64,000 nt of DNA from Carposina sasakii (GCA_014607495.2 CP053160.1:7936001-8000000), one strand, 5' to 3'. Positions 34,085 to 63,767 are shown, counted from the first letter of the stretch. Notes: generated by a model from the letters alone, not told the origin. Made by a program: numbers and translations.

Positions 34085-34205
34085 TTAGTAGAATACATCA
34101 GCTGCATCTCCTTCCGTGGATGTCGTAAGAGTCGACTAAGGAACTCCGGCATTCTCGGGACGATAAGCTAGCAACTTGTAACTGATCATTTAGATATTAA
34201 CGGTA
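34085..34205 (+). repeat. SINE-B 5' half
   Basis: AGTAGAATACATCAGCTGCA, GGATGTCGTAAGAGTCGACT, GCAACTTGTAACTGATCATT. Confidence 0.65.
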
Positions 34206-34526
34206 TTAACGGCAGAGGGTATTAACGGCTATAGACTAGTGTCCATCCCTGATTTCGTCCCCGTAATCTTTATAAGTAGCTGAAGATAGAAGATTAAGAA
34301 TTTGCGTGTGAGACATGACTAAATATGTAGGACTTATTTATTAATATATTTAACATCATGTATTATTACAATTGATTAAAATTAATCTTCTATGTTGCCC
34401 TAGGAGCGAAAAAAAAACGTATAATACTACAGCTGCTTCTCTTCCCGGGCATACTGTACAAGTCAGTAGAGGGACAAGAGGGTCTTGGTGTTTTGTAGGT
34501 GATGGGCTGACCGTAGTGATCACCGA

Positions 34527-36839
34527 ATGGTTCGAGGCACATTGAATATTAATGTCAAACGGGAGAGATCACGACTAGTGAAGTCTACACTCCGACCCTC
34601 ATCCGTGCACATCCAAAACCCCGAGAGCTTTCAACTCGAGCTGACAAACCGCTTTGCTTGCCTAGAGGATTGCATGTCAGTGGACGATATAAATAACAGG
34701 CTGGTAGAAACTGTCCACACGGTGGAGTCTAAATTCTTCAGACCTAACCGTAGAAATAGACCCCAGAAACTAACTGATCATACCCTCAACCTCATGGCGA
34801 AAAGGCGCGCAATGTATCTGCAGTCCTCTGATGACGCTGAAGCATATCGGCAGCTCAATAGACGTATCTCTAAGTCTTTGCGACACGACATCCGCAGCTT
34901 TAATACTCGCTGCATTAAGGAGACAATAGAGCGAAACCAAGGCTCCAAAGTGTTCGCAAGAGAATTATCTATTGGGCAGAGCCAATTGACGAAGTTGAAG
35001 ACAGAGGACGGCAGTGTAGCGTCTACCGTACCAGAGGTGCTAATGGAGATTGAGAGGTTCTATGGACAGCTATATATCTCGGTCGCTAAACCTGTTAGAT
35101 TAGGCAAAGACCCAATAGCCAAGCTCACCCGACACTATACTGAAGACATCCCGGATATCACCCTGTACGAGATTAGGACTGCCCTTAAACAACTCAAAAA
35201 CAACAAAGCGCCGGGGGACGATGGAATTACATCAGAGCTTCTAAGAGCGGGTGGAACTCCGGTACTGAAGGTCCTCCAGAGGCTCTTCAATTCCGTCCTG
35301 TTCGAAGGCGTAAAGGCGAAGCATGGAGCAGAAGTGTGGTGGTGCTGTTCTTTAAAAAAGGCGATAAAGCCTTGCTGAAGAACTATAGACCCATCTCGCT
35401 TCTGAGCCATGTCTACAAGTTGTTTTCATGGGTAATCACGAATCGTCTTGCTCGCAGGCTTGATGACTTCCAGCCTCCCAGCCACAAGCCGGTTTCCGAA
35501 AAGGGCTAAGTACGATAGACCATATCCACACGCTACGGCAGATTATACAAAAAACGGAAGAGTATAATCGGCCACTATGCCTAGCGTTCGTTGACTATGA
35601 GAAGGCCTTTGATTCGATCGAGACATGGGCAGTGCTGCAGTCTCTCCAGCGGTGCTATATTGACCATCAAAATATCTAAGTGTAGTGAAGTAGGCAATGG
35701 GCTGACCACCTGTTACTACTAACCGAACTTGTACATCTCAACTAATACCCTCAAAATTGATCAGAAGTGGCACCATGTGGTTCTATCGGCCCTTGGTGCT
35801 CTGCCTACCCCGTAAGGGATAAAGGCGTGATTATATGTATGTATGTATGTATATCGAAGTGCTGAAGTGTTTATACAGCAACGCCACCATGTCGATACGA
35901 GTACAGGAGCGGAGCACTGAGCCGATTTCTTTGCAGAGAGGAGTAAGACAAGGAGATGTTATTTCTCCGAAGCTCTTCACCAATGCAGTGGAAGACGCTT
36001 TTAAGCTTCTCGAATGGAAAGGACTCGGCAGCAATATTAATGGCGAATACATCACTCACCTTCGGTTCGCAGACGACATCGTGGTCATGGCAGAATCGCT
36101 GAAGGATCTAAGCACAATGCTCGATGGCCTCAATCGAGTCTCCCAACGGGTGGGCCTAAGGATGAACATGGCCAAGACGAAGATCATGTCGAACGTCCAT
36201 GTGCCGCCCACTCCTGTACTGGTTGGGAGCTCGATGCTTGAAGTTGTTGACGAGTATGTTTACCTGGGACAGACGGTCAAACTAGGTAAGTCCAACTTTG
36301 AGAAGGAGGTAACTCGGTGAATCCAACTTGGCTGGGCAGCGTTCGGGAAACTACGAAGCTTATTTGTATCCGAGATACCCCAGTCCTTAAAGACGAAGGT
36401 ATTCAACCAGTGCGTGCTGCCGGTGATGACCTATGGTGCCGAGACGTGGTCTCTACCTTTGTGCCTCATAAAGAAGCTCAGGGTCGCACAGCGAGCGATG
36501 GAGAGAATTATGCTTGGGATCTCTCTGCGTGATCGAATCAGAAATGAGGAGATCCGCAGACGTACAAAAATCACCGACATAGCTCAACGGTCCAGCAAGC
36601 TGAAGTGGCAATGGGCAGGGCACATAGCTCGAAGAACTGATGGCAGATGGAGTCGGAAAGTTCTAGAGTGGATACCACGTATCGGCAAGCGCAGCGTGGG
36701 AAGGCCACCCGCGAGGTGGACGGATGACCTGACCAAGGTCGCGGGCGTCGGTTGGATGCAGGCTGCTTCCGACCGGTCGGAGTGGAGGTTGTTGGGGGAG
36801 GCCTATGTCCAGCGGTGGACATCTCAGGGCTGTAAATAA
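34527..36839 (+). pseudogene. endonuclease-reverse transcriptase pseudogene (RTE-like)
   Basis: Pieces in order: pre-RT linker (RNRPQKLTDHTLNLMAKRRA), RT entry motif LKNNKAPGDDGITSELLRAG (~35182-35250), a frameshift at ~35315, KNYRPISLLSHVYKL, a stop near 35507, then FVDYEKAFDSIE (first catalytic Asp motif, ~35585-35620). A nested SINE at 35683-35850 interrupts. YIEVLKCLYSNA, RGVRQGDVISPKLF and the catalytic LRFADDIVVMAES (FADD at 36066-36077) follow, with a frameshift at ~36320. The C-terminus is LKWQWAGHIARRTDGRWSRK, GKRSVGRPPARWTDDL and GEAYVQRWTSQGCK-stop. The endonuclease domain is lost. Multiple frameshifts and an insertion make it inactive. Confidence 0.88.
35683..35850 (+). repeat. 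SINE-A inserted in the RT pseudogene
   Basis: A 5'-truncated SINE-A (from AATGGGCTGACCACCTGTTA) with a TATGTATGTATGT tail. Target duplication ATATCTAAGTG (35672-35682) / ATATCGAAGTG (35851-35861). Removing it restores the RT frame between DHQNI and EVLKCLY. Confidence 0.85.
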
Positions 36840-37059
36840 TGATGGTGATGACGATGGGCTGACCACCTAATCACTACTAACCGAACTTGTACATCTCAAC
36901 TATACCTTCAAAATTGGTCAGAAGTGGCACCATGTGGTTCTATCGGCCCTTGGTGCTTTGCATACCCCGTAAGGAATAAAGGCGTGATTATATGTATGCA
37001 TGTATTATTACACATATTTAGTACAATTAAATATATGTATTGATTGATTAATATATGTG

Positions 37060-37250
37060 TTTTGGTACAGCCAATACGTCCAAAACAAACAAGACCCGGA
37101 GTTCCAAAAGCATCGATCTCCAAAAAGGTCGGAATCCATCGAGCCGAAAGAAGGAATAACCGAAATAATTGCTCAAGTCGTCCACATACGCAGGCTACGA
37201 TGGATGGGAGACATATATCACCCAAAAAGGCTTTGGTTTATACCCTTGTA
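37060..37250 (+). mobile_element. possible LINE C-terminal fragment
   Basis: The open frame includes ITEIIAQVVHIRRLRWMGDI, reminiscent of the RLRWxGH motif at the end of RTE-like proteins, but heavily diverged. Confidence 0.3.
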
Positions 37251-37324
37251 GGTACTTAGAGAGAGAGAGGAATTATCACTCCAGAGTTTTAACTAACGAC
37301 ATGCTATTTGACGAGACGCCTAAG

Positions 37325-37432
37325 CTTTAGGATGCGTATGCGTGCACGTGAGCGTAGACGTGCACGTACATACCTCTGAGTTATGTATGGACACGTCACG
37401 TCAAGCGGTGACAGTTCTATACATAACTAGAC
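37325..37432. repeat. family F half-element
   Basis: GGATGCGTATGCGTGCACGT, GTAGACGTGCACGTACATAC and CAAGCGGTGACAGTTCTATA are shared with 44743-44951 and 62343-62573. Confidence 0.65.
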
Positions 37433-37477
37433 CTTTCTATGTATTTACGATTGTTTTGCAGTGGACTCTGCTAGGAT

Positions 37478-37835
37478 TATACAGGATGATTTTTGGTCGT
37501 CAATGTTCCCGAAAACTACGGAATCTTCTCATCGTCGCGATCATTTTTCTCCATGGAAGCATACCTGGGAAGTGTCTGGTTCCCAAGATATTAGGGTCCA
37601 AAGTTGAGTAAATAGACTGCGTTTTTCTCCATAAATGCACATAGACGCGCATAGCAAGATTTTTTCACGAGAAATAATTAATATCTGTCTATAATAAAAC
37701 TAGTATAAACACTGGACACTATAAATTTCGCCCGATCAAGTAATTTAAAAAAATACAAAGCATAAACTTACTTTATTTGATGTATAGAGTACGTATCTTT
37801 CGTTAAGGGTGGCAACGAAAACATGCTGTATTTTA
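37478..37835 (-). mobile_element. MITE-G copy
   Basis: Plus-strand start ACAGGATGATTTTTGGTCGT and end TTCGTTAAGGGTGGCAACG; non-coding; imperfect terminal inverted repeats (ACAGGATG). Confidence 0.8.
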
Positions 37836-38379
37836 GTCCAACACCCTGCTACTTTATTTCATCTTTGTAAATAGAAATGTAATCCGTTTGAGTGCCAAAT
37901 AAATAAAAAAGACCAAGTTTATGGTCGCGTTATATTTTGAAATACCATTATTTCCCGTTATCAAATACCTATGATATACAAATAAGACCTCCAAGTTTCA
38001 GGCAGTTGTCAGACATTCAGCACGAAGTACATTATAATTATGTACCTATATATATCTTGTAAAAAATTTTGTGTGAAGATGGGTGTTGCTTTTTTACGCA
38101 AATACTACTAAACGAATATTCATGAAGCTTGGCAGTTGTATAACTTATGCATCAGACAACACAGGCTATAATGAATAATGTTGCGACTATCAGATGGTAT
38201 AATGTAAAAAAATCTAATATCATTTGGTACGTTAGACAAAATTCGTCTTGAAGAGTTTGTCACTCGGAAACCTTCGTTCAATTTCAGATAGCTACGTCCT
38301 TAAACCGTAAGGTACCTACAATTTTTTTTTTATATTTTCAGCTCGTCATTATATTCACTTAGGTACTCCTGTCCATCAT
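37836..38379. other. AT-rich sequence, nothing recognised
   Basis: No supported feature. Confidence 0.4.
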
Positions 38380-38520
38380 AACATAGTGCAAAACAAAGTT
38401 GATTCCCGTTGTCTGTTTGTCCCTATGTATGCTTAAATCTTTTAAACTACGCTACGGACATTGTTTTACACTATTTTATGATATGACCCCATAGAGTTAC
38501 ATTTTTAGCAACAGTACTAA
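38380..38520 (+). mobile_element. Helitron fragment (second subfamily)
   Basis: GTTGTCTGTTTGTCCCTATG and TATGCTTAAATCTTTTAAAC-TACGC, as at 1525-1600. Confidence 0.45.
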
Positions 38521-38721
38521 TTTGATTCTACTAAGTCCACAAAATGTTTATAGTCAGAGAAAAACAAGGAGACAAGCAAGTCATCTACCAAATCGTTAAC
38601 ACACAATTAATCTGCTGTCTTACTAGGATACCGCGGTTGCGTAACCAGTTGCTAACTAAATACGAATTCAAACATATACAGGTACATAATAGAATACAGA
38701 TTTATCCTAGTGCATACTTAT

Positions 38722-39112
38722 ACAGGATGTTTTTTTGTGGCCACCTTTAACGAAGGGTACGTATTCTATACATGAAATAAAGTAAGTTTATGCCAAAAAA
38801 AATGCTGGGAAAAAAAATTAAAAAAACAAAAAAAATTAAATTCCTTGATCGTGCGAAATTTATAGTGTCTAGTGTTTATGTTAGTTTTTTTATAGACAGA
38901 TATTAATTATTTTTCGTGAAAAAATCCTGCTACGCGCGTCTATGTGCATTTATGCAGAAAAACGCAGTCTATTTACTCAACTTTGGACCCTAATATTTTG
39001 GAAACCAGACACTTCCCAGGTATGCTTCCATGGAGAAAAATGATCGTGATGATGAGGAGATTCCGTAGTTTTCGGAAACGTTGACGACCAAAAATCATCC
39101 TGTATACATCAC
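38722..39112 (+). mobile_element. MITE-G copy, full length
   Basis: ACAGGATGTTTTTTTGTGGC ... GACGACCAAAAATCATCCTG, ~390 bp. Confidence 0.85.
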
Positions 39113-39523
39113 TAATTGAGTACTAACTAGTTGCCTGTTAATTAAGGTATTTGAACGCGAAATAAAACTCAGTTCCACGGTCCTGACAGTCAACAATGTT
39201 ATAATAGATACCATATAGGCTGGATGGGCACATATATCGACTATTTATCAGTTACTCTTGTCCATTCAACATGGGCTGAGTCTGTCATCGTTTTTCGCAA
39301 TTAAAACTATACAGAGAAGACGGCCTGTGCTTAAATTCTACTTCTTTTCACTCTGTTCCTATCTGCATCTTTATCCCATCTTGCAATTGGGGTATTTAAT
39401 CAGCGTACGACTATTAAGTATTCGCACACATTACCAAATTGTAAAAGTAATAAGGAATTGTGAATAAGTATTAATCCTACTAATATTATTAATAATAGAC
39501 AGGGTTATTACAGCGTTTATCAG
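39113..39523. other. no gene recognised
   Basis: The 69-codon frame at 39258-39467 has no family resemblance; probably fortuitous. Confidence 0.35.
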
Positions 39524-39645
39524 TCACTATGGGTGCGCCCACCACCGGGCCCTACACCCTCCACTGAGGTAGGGTAGGTGGTGGGCGCACCCATAGTGAA
39601 TGTTTGAACTTCCGAATTGTAACGCCTAATACAATTTCATTTAGC
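39524..39645. repeat. family C terminal hairpin
   Basis: CACTATGGGTGCGCCCACCA and its perfect complement flank a ~30-nt loop (22-bp stem), followed by TTTGAACTTCCGAATTGTAA. Confidence 0.75.
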
Positions 39646-39954
39646 GTTTATCAGTCATAAGATAAGTATTCTAATGTAAACATGACAAAGTCAGGGCGTC
39701 TCGTTACAGGCGAAGTGATTAATTTTACAAGATTATTTCTATGAGAAACTGATTAATTCTGGTGAATTGCCATTCTTCGCTGTTCGACTGGTGTGTATCG
39801 GATTATATTGTATTGCTTTTACATTAATCTGGATTATTAATTGTTTGTACATAGATTATAATCTTATTTGTAGATTTTATGATTACATACACAAATATAT
39901 AATTATACGAACAATTATGTTCCTATAATAGGGTAGAAAATAGTAGAGGAGACC
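39646..39954. other. no gene recognised
   Basis: No supported feature. Confidence 0.35.
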
Positions 39955-40405
39955 CTACAACCACGTTAGGTACATTGGACTAGATATAGAAGATCAATAA
40001 CAAACTACTTGCCCATCTCCAGAGAAAACGCCCCTTTAGCTTCTTTACGATATGCACAGAAGGATGCAAGTAATTAATTCTAGTGAAGACCTATCTAGTG
40101 AAGAACCATGACCAACATAGTTAATTATCATTTCCAAGGATGATGATGCATATGTATAACGGCTATGATGGTCGATGAAGAACAATATGTTAATCAGCAC
40201 CGTTAGTTAAAAGAGAACTTTACCCGTTTCGTCCAACAGTGGGAATGTATCTTTGAATTTATGTTCCTATTTACGAATTCAAGGGTGTTTTCCCAGGCGA
40301 TGAGCTGGCAACTTGTCACTGTTCTTTAGTACCCTTTAAACGTGGCTACAGGATCTCCTTCAAGATCCTGCAGTTCTAGCTACCCGATTTAAAAGGCTGT
40401 GAACA
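39955..40405. repeat. two diverged SINE-B pieces
   Basis: Minus-strand copy 39955-40090 (CAACCACGTTAGGTACATTG, ATATGCACAGAAGGATGCAA) and plus-strand piece 40275-40405 (TTTTCCCAGGCGATGAGCTG, TGCAGTTCTAGCTACCCGAT). Confidence 0.45.
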
Positions 40406-40684
40406 TATATATGTAATGATTTAAGAGTCCTAGAAGTAATTGCAAACTATAAAGTGCATCTAATGCTGAAATGCAACTTTGCGAGTTGAATCGTCCCTCA
40501 GAGAACATAATAATTTAAACTTAGAAACCAGTTTATTATTTTATAAAACGCGAAGAATTGTCTCGAGCCCGGGAGGCCAACATAACAACTACAGCTAAAT
40601 CTTGCAGAGAAATTGTTCGGTATCAAAGACTAAATATAATAGAAACGTTAATTTAATACATCTACGTAGGAATTCTCGCTAATA

Positions 40685-40985
40685 GATAAAGTCCGAATCG
40701 AGATTATCATACCAAAGTGACAGACATAGTCTCGAAATGTTGCAGACTGAAGTGGCAGTGGGCAGACCACATCTGTCGTAGAACCGATGGACGGTGGAGT
40801 AAACGGGTTCGCGAATGGAGACCGCGCCTCGGCAAGCGTAGCGTGGGGCGCCAGATGGACCGATGACTTAAAGAGGATGGCTGGTAGTGACTGGATGGCA
40901 AAAACGGGAGTTCAAGCCATGTGGCGTACACCGGGGGAGGCCTACGTCCAGCAGTGGACTGCAATAGGCTGACGACGACGACGAC
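40685..40985 (+). mobile_element. RTE-like LINE 3' end
   Basis: Broken frame LKWQWADHICRRTDGRWSKR, REWRPRLGKRSVG, then GEAYVQQWTAIG and a GACGACGACGAC tail. Inner deletions versus 51050-51230. Confidence 0.78.
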
Positions 40986-41044
40986 TTATGAATAACATTT
41001 CCATGGTTATAATTCTATGCTACTTACTTAGTCTCTTCTGCTGA

Positions 41045-41215
41045 TATTCTAGTGAAGCCCCTACTAAAATATCCACGCATTCCATGTCGTAAGAGTCGAC
41101 TAAGAAACTCGAGTATTCTCTCAGGCGATTAGCTAGTACACGAGTACTACAAGTACGAACTTGTTACATAATATCTGTATTACATCTGTTCCCGCTTTGC
41201 TAAATGTAACTGATT
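41045..41215 (+). repeat. SINE-B copy
   Basis: CCATGTCGTAAGAGTCGACT, AATATCTGTATTACATCTGT, CCCGCTTTGCTAAATGTAAC. Confidence 0.55.
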
Positions 41216-41700
41216 TTATCTATTTTTGTTACTTTTTTAACGAGTTCCATAAACAACAGGTGGATTCCGGAAGAAATCTTGGTACATATGTTTATTACAC
41301 GAACCTTCTACCTTGCTTATTCTTTGGCGGAAATCCCAAGAACAACGTAAAGAAAGTTTCAACAAAAATGTACCCGCTGAATGTAACAAGGATGTCCAAG
41401 GACCTAAATACATAGTTAAACTGTTGCCAACCGAATATGTCGAGAGTGTGGTGAATTTTTAAAACACGAGAAACATTTTTCCTTTATAACACTAGCACTA
41501 GTAATAAGGTATTATGTGAGTTTAGCATTTATTATAAAAGCAATATGCTTTTGTTAATATTTTAGATGGAGATCTTGGTAAACTTTGATTAGGGAGCTCG
41601 GACATTCTCTCAGGCGATAATGTTGTTTATATACAATAAACGATATTTTTTTCAGCTTTTGTAATAGCACCGCTAGTCTCCTGTATAGTACATATGTATA
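41216..41700. other. unassigned, short plus-strand frame
   Basis: An 84-codon frame (41161-41415, ending MYPLNVTRMSKDLNT) begins inside SINE-B. No recognised family. Confidence 0.25.
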
Positions 41701-41704
41701 TACC

Positions 41705-42072
41705 TACATACAGGTGTTTTGTAGTTGCCACCCTTAGGTACGCACTCTACTCTATAGATCAAATAAAGTAAGTTTATGCCAAAAAAATGCTGGTAAACGA
41801 TAATTTTTTTAAATTTAATTATTTGATCGGCCGAAATTTATAGTGCCCAGTGTTTATACTAGTTTTTTCATAGACATATATTAATTATTTCTTGTGAAAA
41901 AGACTATGTGCATTTATGCAAAAAAAAAGCAGTCTATATACTCAACTTTGGACCATAATATCTTGGGAACCAGACACTTCCCAGGTATACTTCCATGGAG
42001 AAAAATGATCATCATGATGAGGAGATTCCGTAGTTTTCGGGAACGTTGATGACCAAAAATCAGCCTGTATAG
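41705..42072 (+). mobile_element. MITE-G copy
   Basis: TACAGGTGTTTTGTAGTTGC ... GATGACCAAAAATCAGCCTG. Confidence 0.82.
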
Positions 42073-42479
42073 TCCCCCTGCCTACTTTTCACTAGTATAG
42101 TAGCCGTAAATTATCGTCTGTACATACGACCTATACCATTTATAATGCACCAAGAGTTCTGGAGCCCATTCGTTACTCGCTGCGACGTGAATTCCAATTC
42201 AGATTTAAGATTTATACCAGTTAATACTAGGAAAGTTTATAGGTATTATATGCTTCGATTCGTGTTTGAAGTCCGTGATATGTTATGTGAAAAGATGTTG
42301 AATAAGAGCTAATTTATTAAGGGCTAATTCTTAAGGCTTAACATCCTATAATATTAGTCTGTGCTATGAAGCACCGCATCAGCACAAGACATCATGCTCG
42401 CATACCAAATGGGTACTATGAGTAAATCAGCCTGGCAGCAACGTTCGCGATTCTTTGATTTACTTTTTGTCTATTTAAA
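42073..42479. other. no gene recognised
   Basis: No supported feature. Confidence 0.35.
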
Positions 42480-42660
42480 AGTTTATAAGACTTCCGGCGT
42501 AGAGGCAAAACAGGACGGAAATGGCGGGACGGCCTCGATAAGTTTCTGTCAGGTTGGGCGGAGTTGGTAAAGAACCGAGAGATGAGGACTCAAAAGTGGG
42601 AGGGCTTTGCCCAGCAGTGGGACATTACGATGGATACTTTTCAAAGATGTAGGAAAAAAT
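42480..42660 (+). pseudogene. LINE ORF C-terminal fragment
   Basis: The frame reads RKWRDGLDKFLSGWAELVKN, then REMRTQKWEGFAQQWDITMD, a pattern (Q-W-GEAFAQQW) found at the ends of insect RTE-like proteins. Different from the other tails here. Confidence 0.55.
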
Positions 42661-43295
42661 AGAAATAAAAACTTTCAACCTATTTTTACAATTTTGTAGC
42701 GAAAACAGACAAAAAGGAAACATATTCCGGGCAGCAAAAAAAATGGCTTCCGCGCCATACTCCTAATAATGTCAACATAGTTTCCGCTCAGCAAACATGG
42801 GGGGCACTTCTTGAAATTTTTTGAGCCGAAGCGAAACCACTAACGAACCGTTAACAAAACGCGGTGCGAAGCAATATATACTTACCGCTTGAGTATTAAG
42901 GTATATTTTAGCACGCATCGGTCGCGAGTATGACAGATTAAAAACAAATATCTGTCTCGTGCTAAAATGTGTCTAATTATATCACCATAATGTAATTATT
43001 GCTTTGATCTGAGCGTCTACAATGGTTATGTTTTGGCTTCGTTCCAAGTCGAGACTTTTCGAGAATTGGCCCCCTGGCCGTGTTCGTAAAAAGAGAGGTT
43101 TTACTCGTAAATCCGAATAACACTAACGGGCGGAGGACTCGTAATGTGTATCAGTGACACGGAGCAGATACATTGATAATAATGACATGCTGACCGTATT
43201 TTGTTCACAGCAACCAATCTCCATAGAGGTTTGTAATCTACGCCACCCACCTCAGTGAAAAAACCGAATATTGGACTAAATCTACAGATAAACAT
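42661..43295. other. no gene recognised
   Basis: 42830-42985 resembles 48220-48320 (AGCCGAA.CGAAACCA, AACGAA.TGCGGTG, CCGC.TGAGTA.TAAGGTA), a weak unnamed repeat. Confidence 0.35.
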
Positions 43296-43430
43296 TTTAG
43301 ATTGGATATCACGTATCGGCAAGCGCAGCGTGGGAAGGCCGCGCGTGAGATGGACGGACGACCTACCGAAGGTCGCGGGTATCGGCTGGATGCAGACCGA
43401 TTCCAACCGGTCGGAGTGGAGGTCGTGCTG
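43296..43430 (+). mobile_element. RTE-like LINE fragment
   Basis: Frame LDWISRIGKRSVGRPRVRWT, DDLPKVAGIGWMQ, the same lineage as 36650-36800. Cut off abruptly at SINE-B. Confidence 0.75.
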
Positions 43431-43625
43431 ATTCAGGGCTTTTCTAGAATACTTGAGCTGCATCTCCTTCCGTACATTTCGTAAGAGTCGACTAAGGAAA
43501 TCAGGCCACAGGAGATGAGCTCGCACCTTATCATTGATTTTACTTCTGGCTACGCTAAAAGTGGCTGTAGAATTTCCTTCGTAATTCTGTATTTCTAGGT
43601 ATTTTCGTATTTTAAACACAGCTGT
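43431..43625 (+). repeat. SINE-B copy
   Basis: TCTAGAATACTTGAGCTGCA, TTTCGTAAGAGTCGACTAAG, AGTGGCTGTAGAATTTCCTT. Confidence 0.65.
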
Positions 43626-43639
43626 TACATATTAACTTA

Positions 43640-43985
43640 CTAGGGGACGCCCGCGACTCTGTCCGCGTGGACTACAGAAAAAACGAAATTATCCGGGACA
43701 AAAACATTTTCCCGGGATAAAAAGTAGCCTATATGTTAAGTGGGAACTGTCACAATATATTTCTGAAAACTGCATCGAAATCGGTTCAGCCATTTCTGAG
43801 ATTAGCGTGCTTAAACGCACAGACAAACAGATAAAAATTAAAAAAATCATTATTTTGAATACTATTGCGTTGAATAGGGTCCCCTTAAATATTTTTTCTC
43901 ATATATCTTCCATGTGCAGACAGCGATCCGTTACATTTTTTTTGCATGTATAGATAAGAATAGATGTTATACGAATATGTAAACG
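43640..43985 (-). mobile_element. non-autonomous Helitron
   Basis: CTAGGGGACGCCCGCGACTC ... AAAAAGTAGCCTATATGTTA ... CTTCCATGTGCAGACAGCGA. Confidence 0.7.
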
Positions 43986-44388
43986 AAGTTGCGGGCATCA
44001 GCTAGTGTTCCACACAGCCTTGCGTACCTTTTATGTTATACTACCTCCGTTATGTTATACATATCACATCAACTAGTTTACCATGAATATACCTTGTTAG
44101 GACACCTCCTGCATGTAATTGCTCCAAATATCCAGTCCCACCGGTGAGCCAAGTTGCACCGGAATGTGCACACTGTTCACATTTGCCCGAGATTCGCAGA
44201 ATTTTTAAAATACTCTGTTAAATTTCAAGCCCCATTACGGTAGAATTTGATGCAATAGATCACCTTTTTGTAGCAATGAGACATATAAATAAATGTTCAG
44301 ATAGACAAATACCTATTTATCCAATTGCGTCAGGAGGATTAAGTTTTTTTTGAGCGTATGTTTGTACTACTGTACAACATATTGTACA
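43986..44388. other. no gene recognised
   Basis: No supported feature. Confidence 0.35.
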
Positions 44389-44570
44389 GTACGGGACAAG
44401 AGGGTCTTGGTGTTTTGTAGGCGATGGCCTGACCACCTGTCACTACTAACCGAACTTGTACATCTCAACTATACCCTCAAAATTGGTCAGAAGTGGCACC
44501 ATGTGGTTCTTTCGGCCCTTGGTGCTCTGCCTACCCCGTAAAAGATAAAGGCGTGATTATATGTTTGTTT
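44389..44570 (+). repeat. SINE-A, 5'-truncated
   Basis: From GGGACAAGAGGGTCTTGGTG to GGCGTGATTATATGTTTG. Confidence 0.75.
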
Positions 44571-45051
44571 ATTCTTATGGCTCGCTCTAGAGTCTAAACG
44601 AGTGGCATTTGTGCTTGAGATGTGAGTTTGAAATGCGAGTATCATTATTAGATTCGTCATAAGGTGGGTCCGTGATATTGCGGACCGACGCGCAAGAGCC
44701 CGCACCACGGACCGTGGGAAGCGGAGCGTCCGTAGTAAAGGCTCGAGCACACCGGATGCGTATGCGTGCACGTAAGCGTAGACGTACACGTACCTCTGAG
44801 TTTAATGTATAGAACTGTCACCGCTTGACGTCTATGCTTACGTCTACGCATACGCATCCGGTCTGCCTGTGCCTATACAGTTCCATACATTACAACTCAG
44901 AGGTACGTATACGTCTACGCTTACGTGCACGCACACGCATCCTGTGTGCTGTACCCACCTTAAGACGAATCTAATAATGATACTCGCATTTCAAACTCAC
45001 ATCTCAAGCACAAATGCGATTCGTTGAGACTCTAGAGCGAGCCATAAGAAT
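44571..45051. mobile_element. 480-bp palindromic element with nested family F palindrome
   Basis: The ~99-nt arms (44571-44670 / 44953-45051) are complementary with only a few mismatches (ATTCTTATGGCTCGCTCTAG, ATTATTAGATTCGTC). Inside, family F (44743-44951) is itself palindromic (CCGGATGCGTATGCGTGCAC ... GTGCACGCACACGCATCC). Confidence 0.85.
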
Positions 45052-45239
45052 CGTCTGTCTCGGTGCGTCTGGGTCCGTGGTGATAAATGTAGGCGGACGC
45101 GAACCAGCCTTAGTCGGCAGTGGGTCAAATTTTTTAACGCACTCAGGTGTTTTTTTAACTTTAATTAGGCTTTCATACTTTTCTCTGTATGCAAACTTCT
45201 AAATTGTAAGTATGAATGGAATTTTATTGCATAAGAATG

Positions 45240-45365
45240 CAAAAAGATAAAATATAAATAAGTGTTTATACTTTTAGGGTTTATAGTTTTTTTTTATTAT
45301 TAGGTATTAAGTAATAAATATGATTTACATTATAAAATAGTTTACAAACTATCCTCTTTATATTA
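45240..45365 (-). promoter_or_regulatory. 3' UTR / polyadenylation region of transporter gene
   Basis: Downstream of the stop codon on the minus strand the DNA is AT-rich with an AATAAA at 45298-45293, about 70 nt past the stop. The exact cleavage site cannot be seen. Confidence 0.5.
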
Positions 45366-63359
<17,994 letters not shown>

Positions 63360-63394
63360 CTGAAAGTCACACTTAAGTCAAACTAAGGGCCGTA

Positions 63395-63765
63395 TATACA
63401 GAATGTTTTTTCGTTGCCTCCCTTAACGAAGGGCACGTACTCTATACATCAAATAAAGTAAGAATATGCCAAAAAAATTCTGGGAAACGAGGTAATTTTT
63501 TTTATTACTTGATCGGGCGAAATTTATAGTGTCCAGTGTTTATGCTAGTTTTTCATAGACAGATATTAATTATTTCTCGTAAAAAAACTTGCTAGACGCG
63601 TTAATGTGCATTTATGCAGAAAAACGCAGTCTATTTAATTAACTTTGGACCCTATTATTTTGGAAACCAGACACTTCCCAGGTATGCTTCCATGGAGAAA
63701 AATTATCGTGATGATGAGATTCCGTAGTTTTCGGGAACGTTGACGACCAAAAATCATTCTGTATA
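63395..63765 (+). mobile_element. MITE-G copy
   Basis: ACAGAATGTTTTTTCGTTGC ... ACGACCAAAAATCATTCTGT; 35 bp upstream of the exon at 63359. Confidence 0.85.
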
Positions 63766-63767
63766 AA

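Larger units (their letters stand above)
34513..36852 (+). mobile_element. 5'-truncated RTE-like non-LTR retrotransposon
   Basis: Bounded by a 12-bp target duplication. The 5' end lacks the endonuclease; the 3' end finishes with an ATGATGGTGATGACG microsatellite after the stop codon, typical of RTE-type elements. Contains its own nested SINE-A at 35683-35850. Confidence 0.88.
34395..37005 (+). repeat. SINE-A split by an RTE-like LINE
   Basis: The 5' half of SINE-A (34395-34512) ends GGTGATGGGCTGACC. The 3' half resumes at 36853 with GATGGGCTGACCACCT and continues to ATATGTATGCATG. The shared GATGGGCTGACC at 34501-34512 and 36853-36864 is the LINE's target duplication. Confidence 0.85.

Noticed and set aside
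34527..36839. Host gene resembling craniofacial development protein 2 or other endonuclease-RT annotations
   Set aside because: Target duplications, a nested SINE, frameshifts and the FADD reverse transcriptase motif show a LINE pseudogene.
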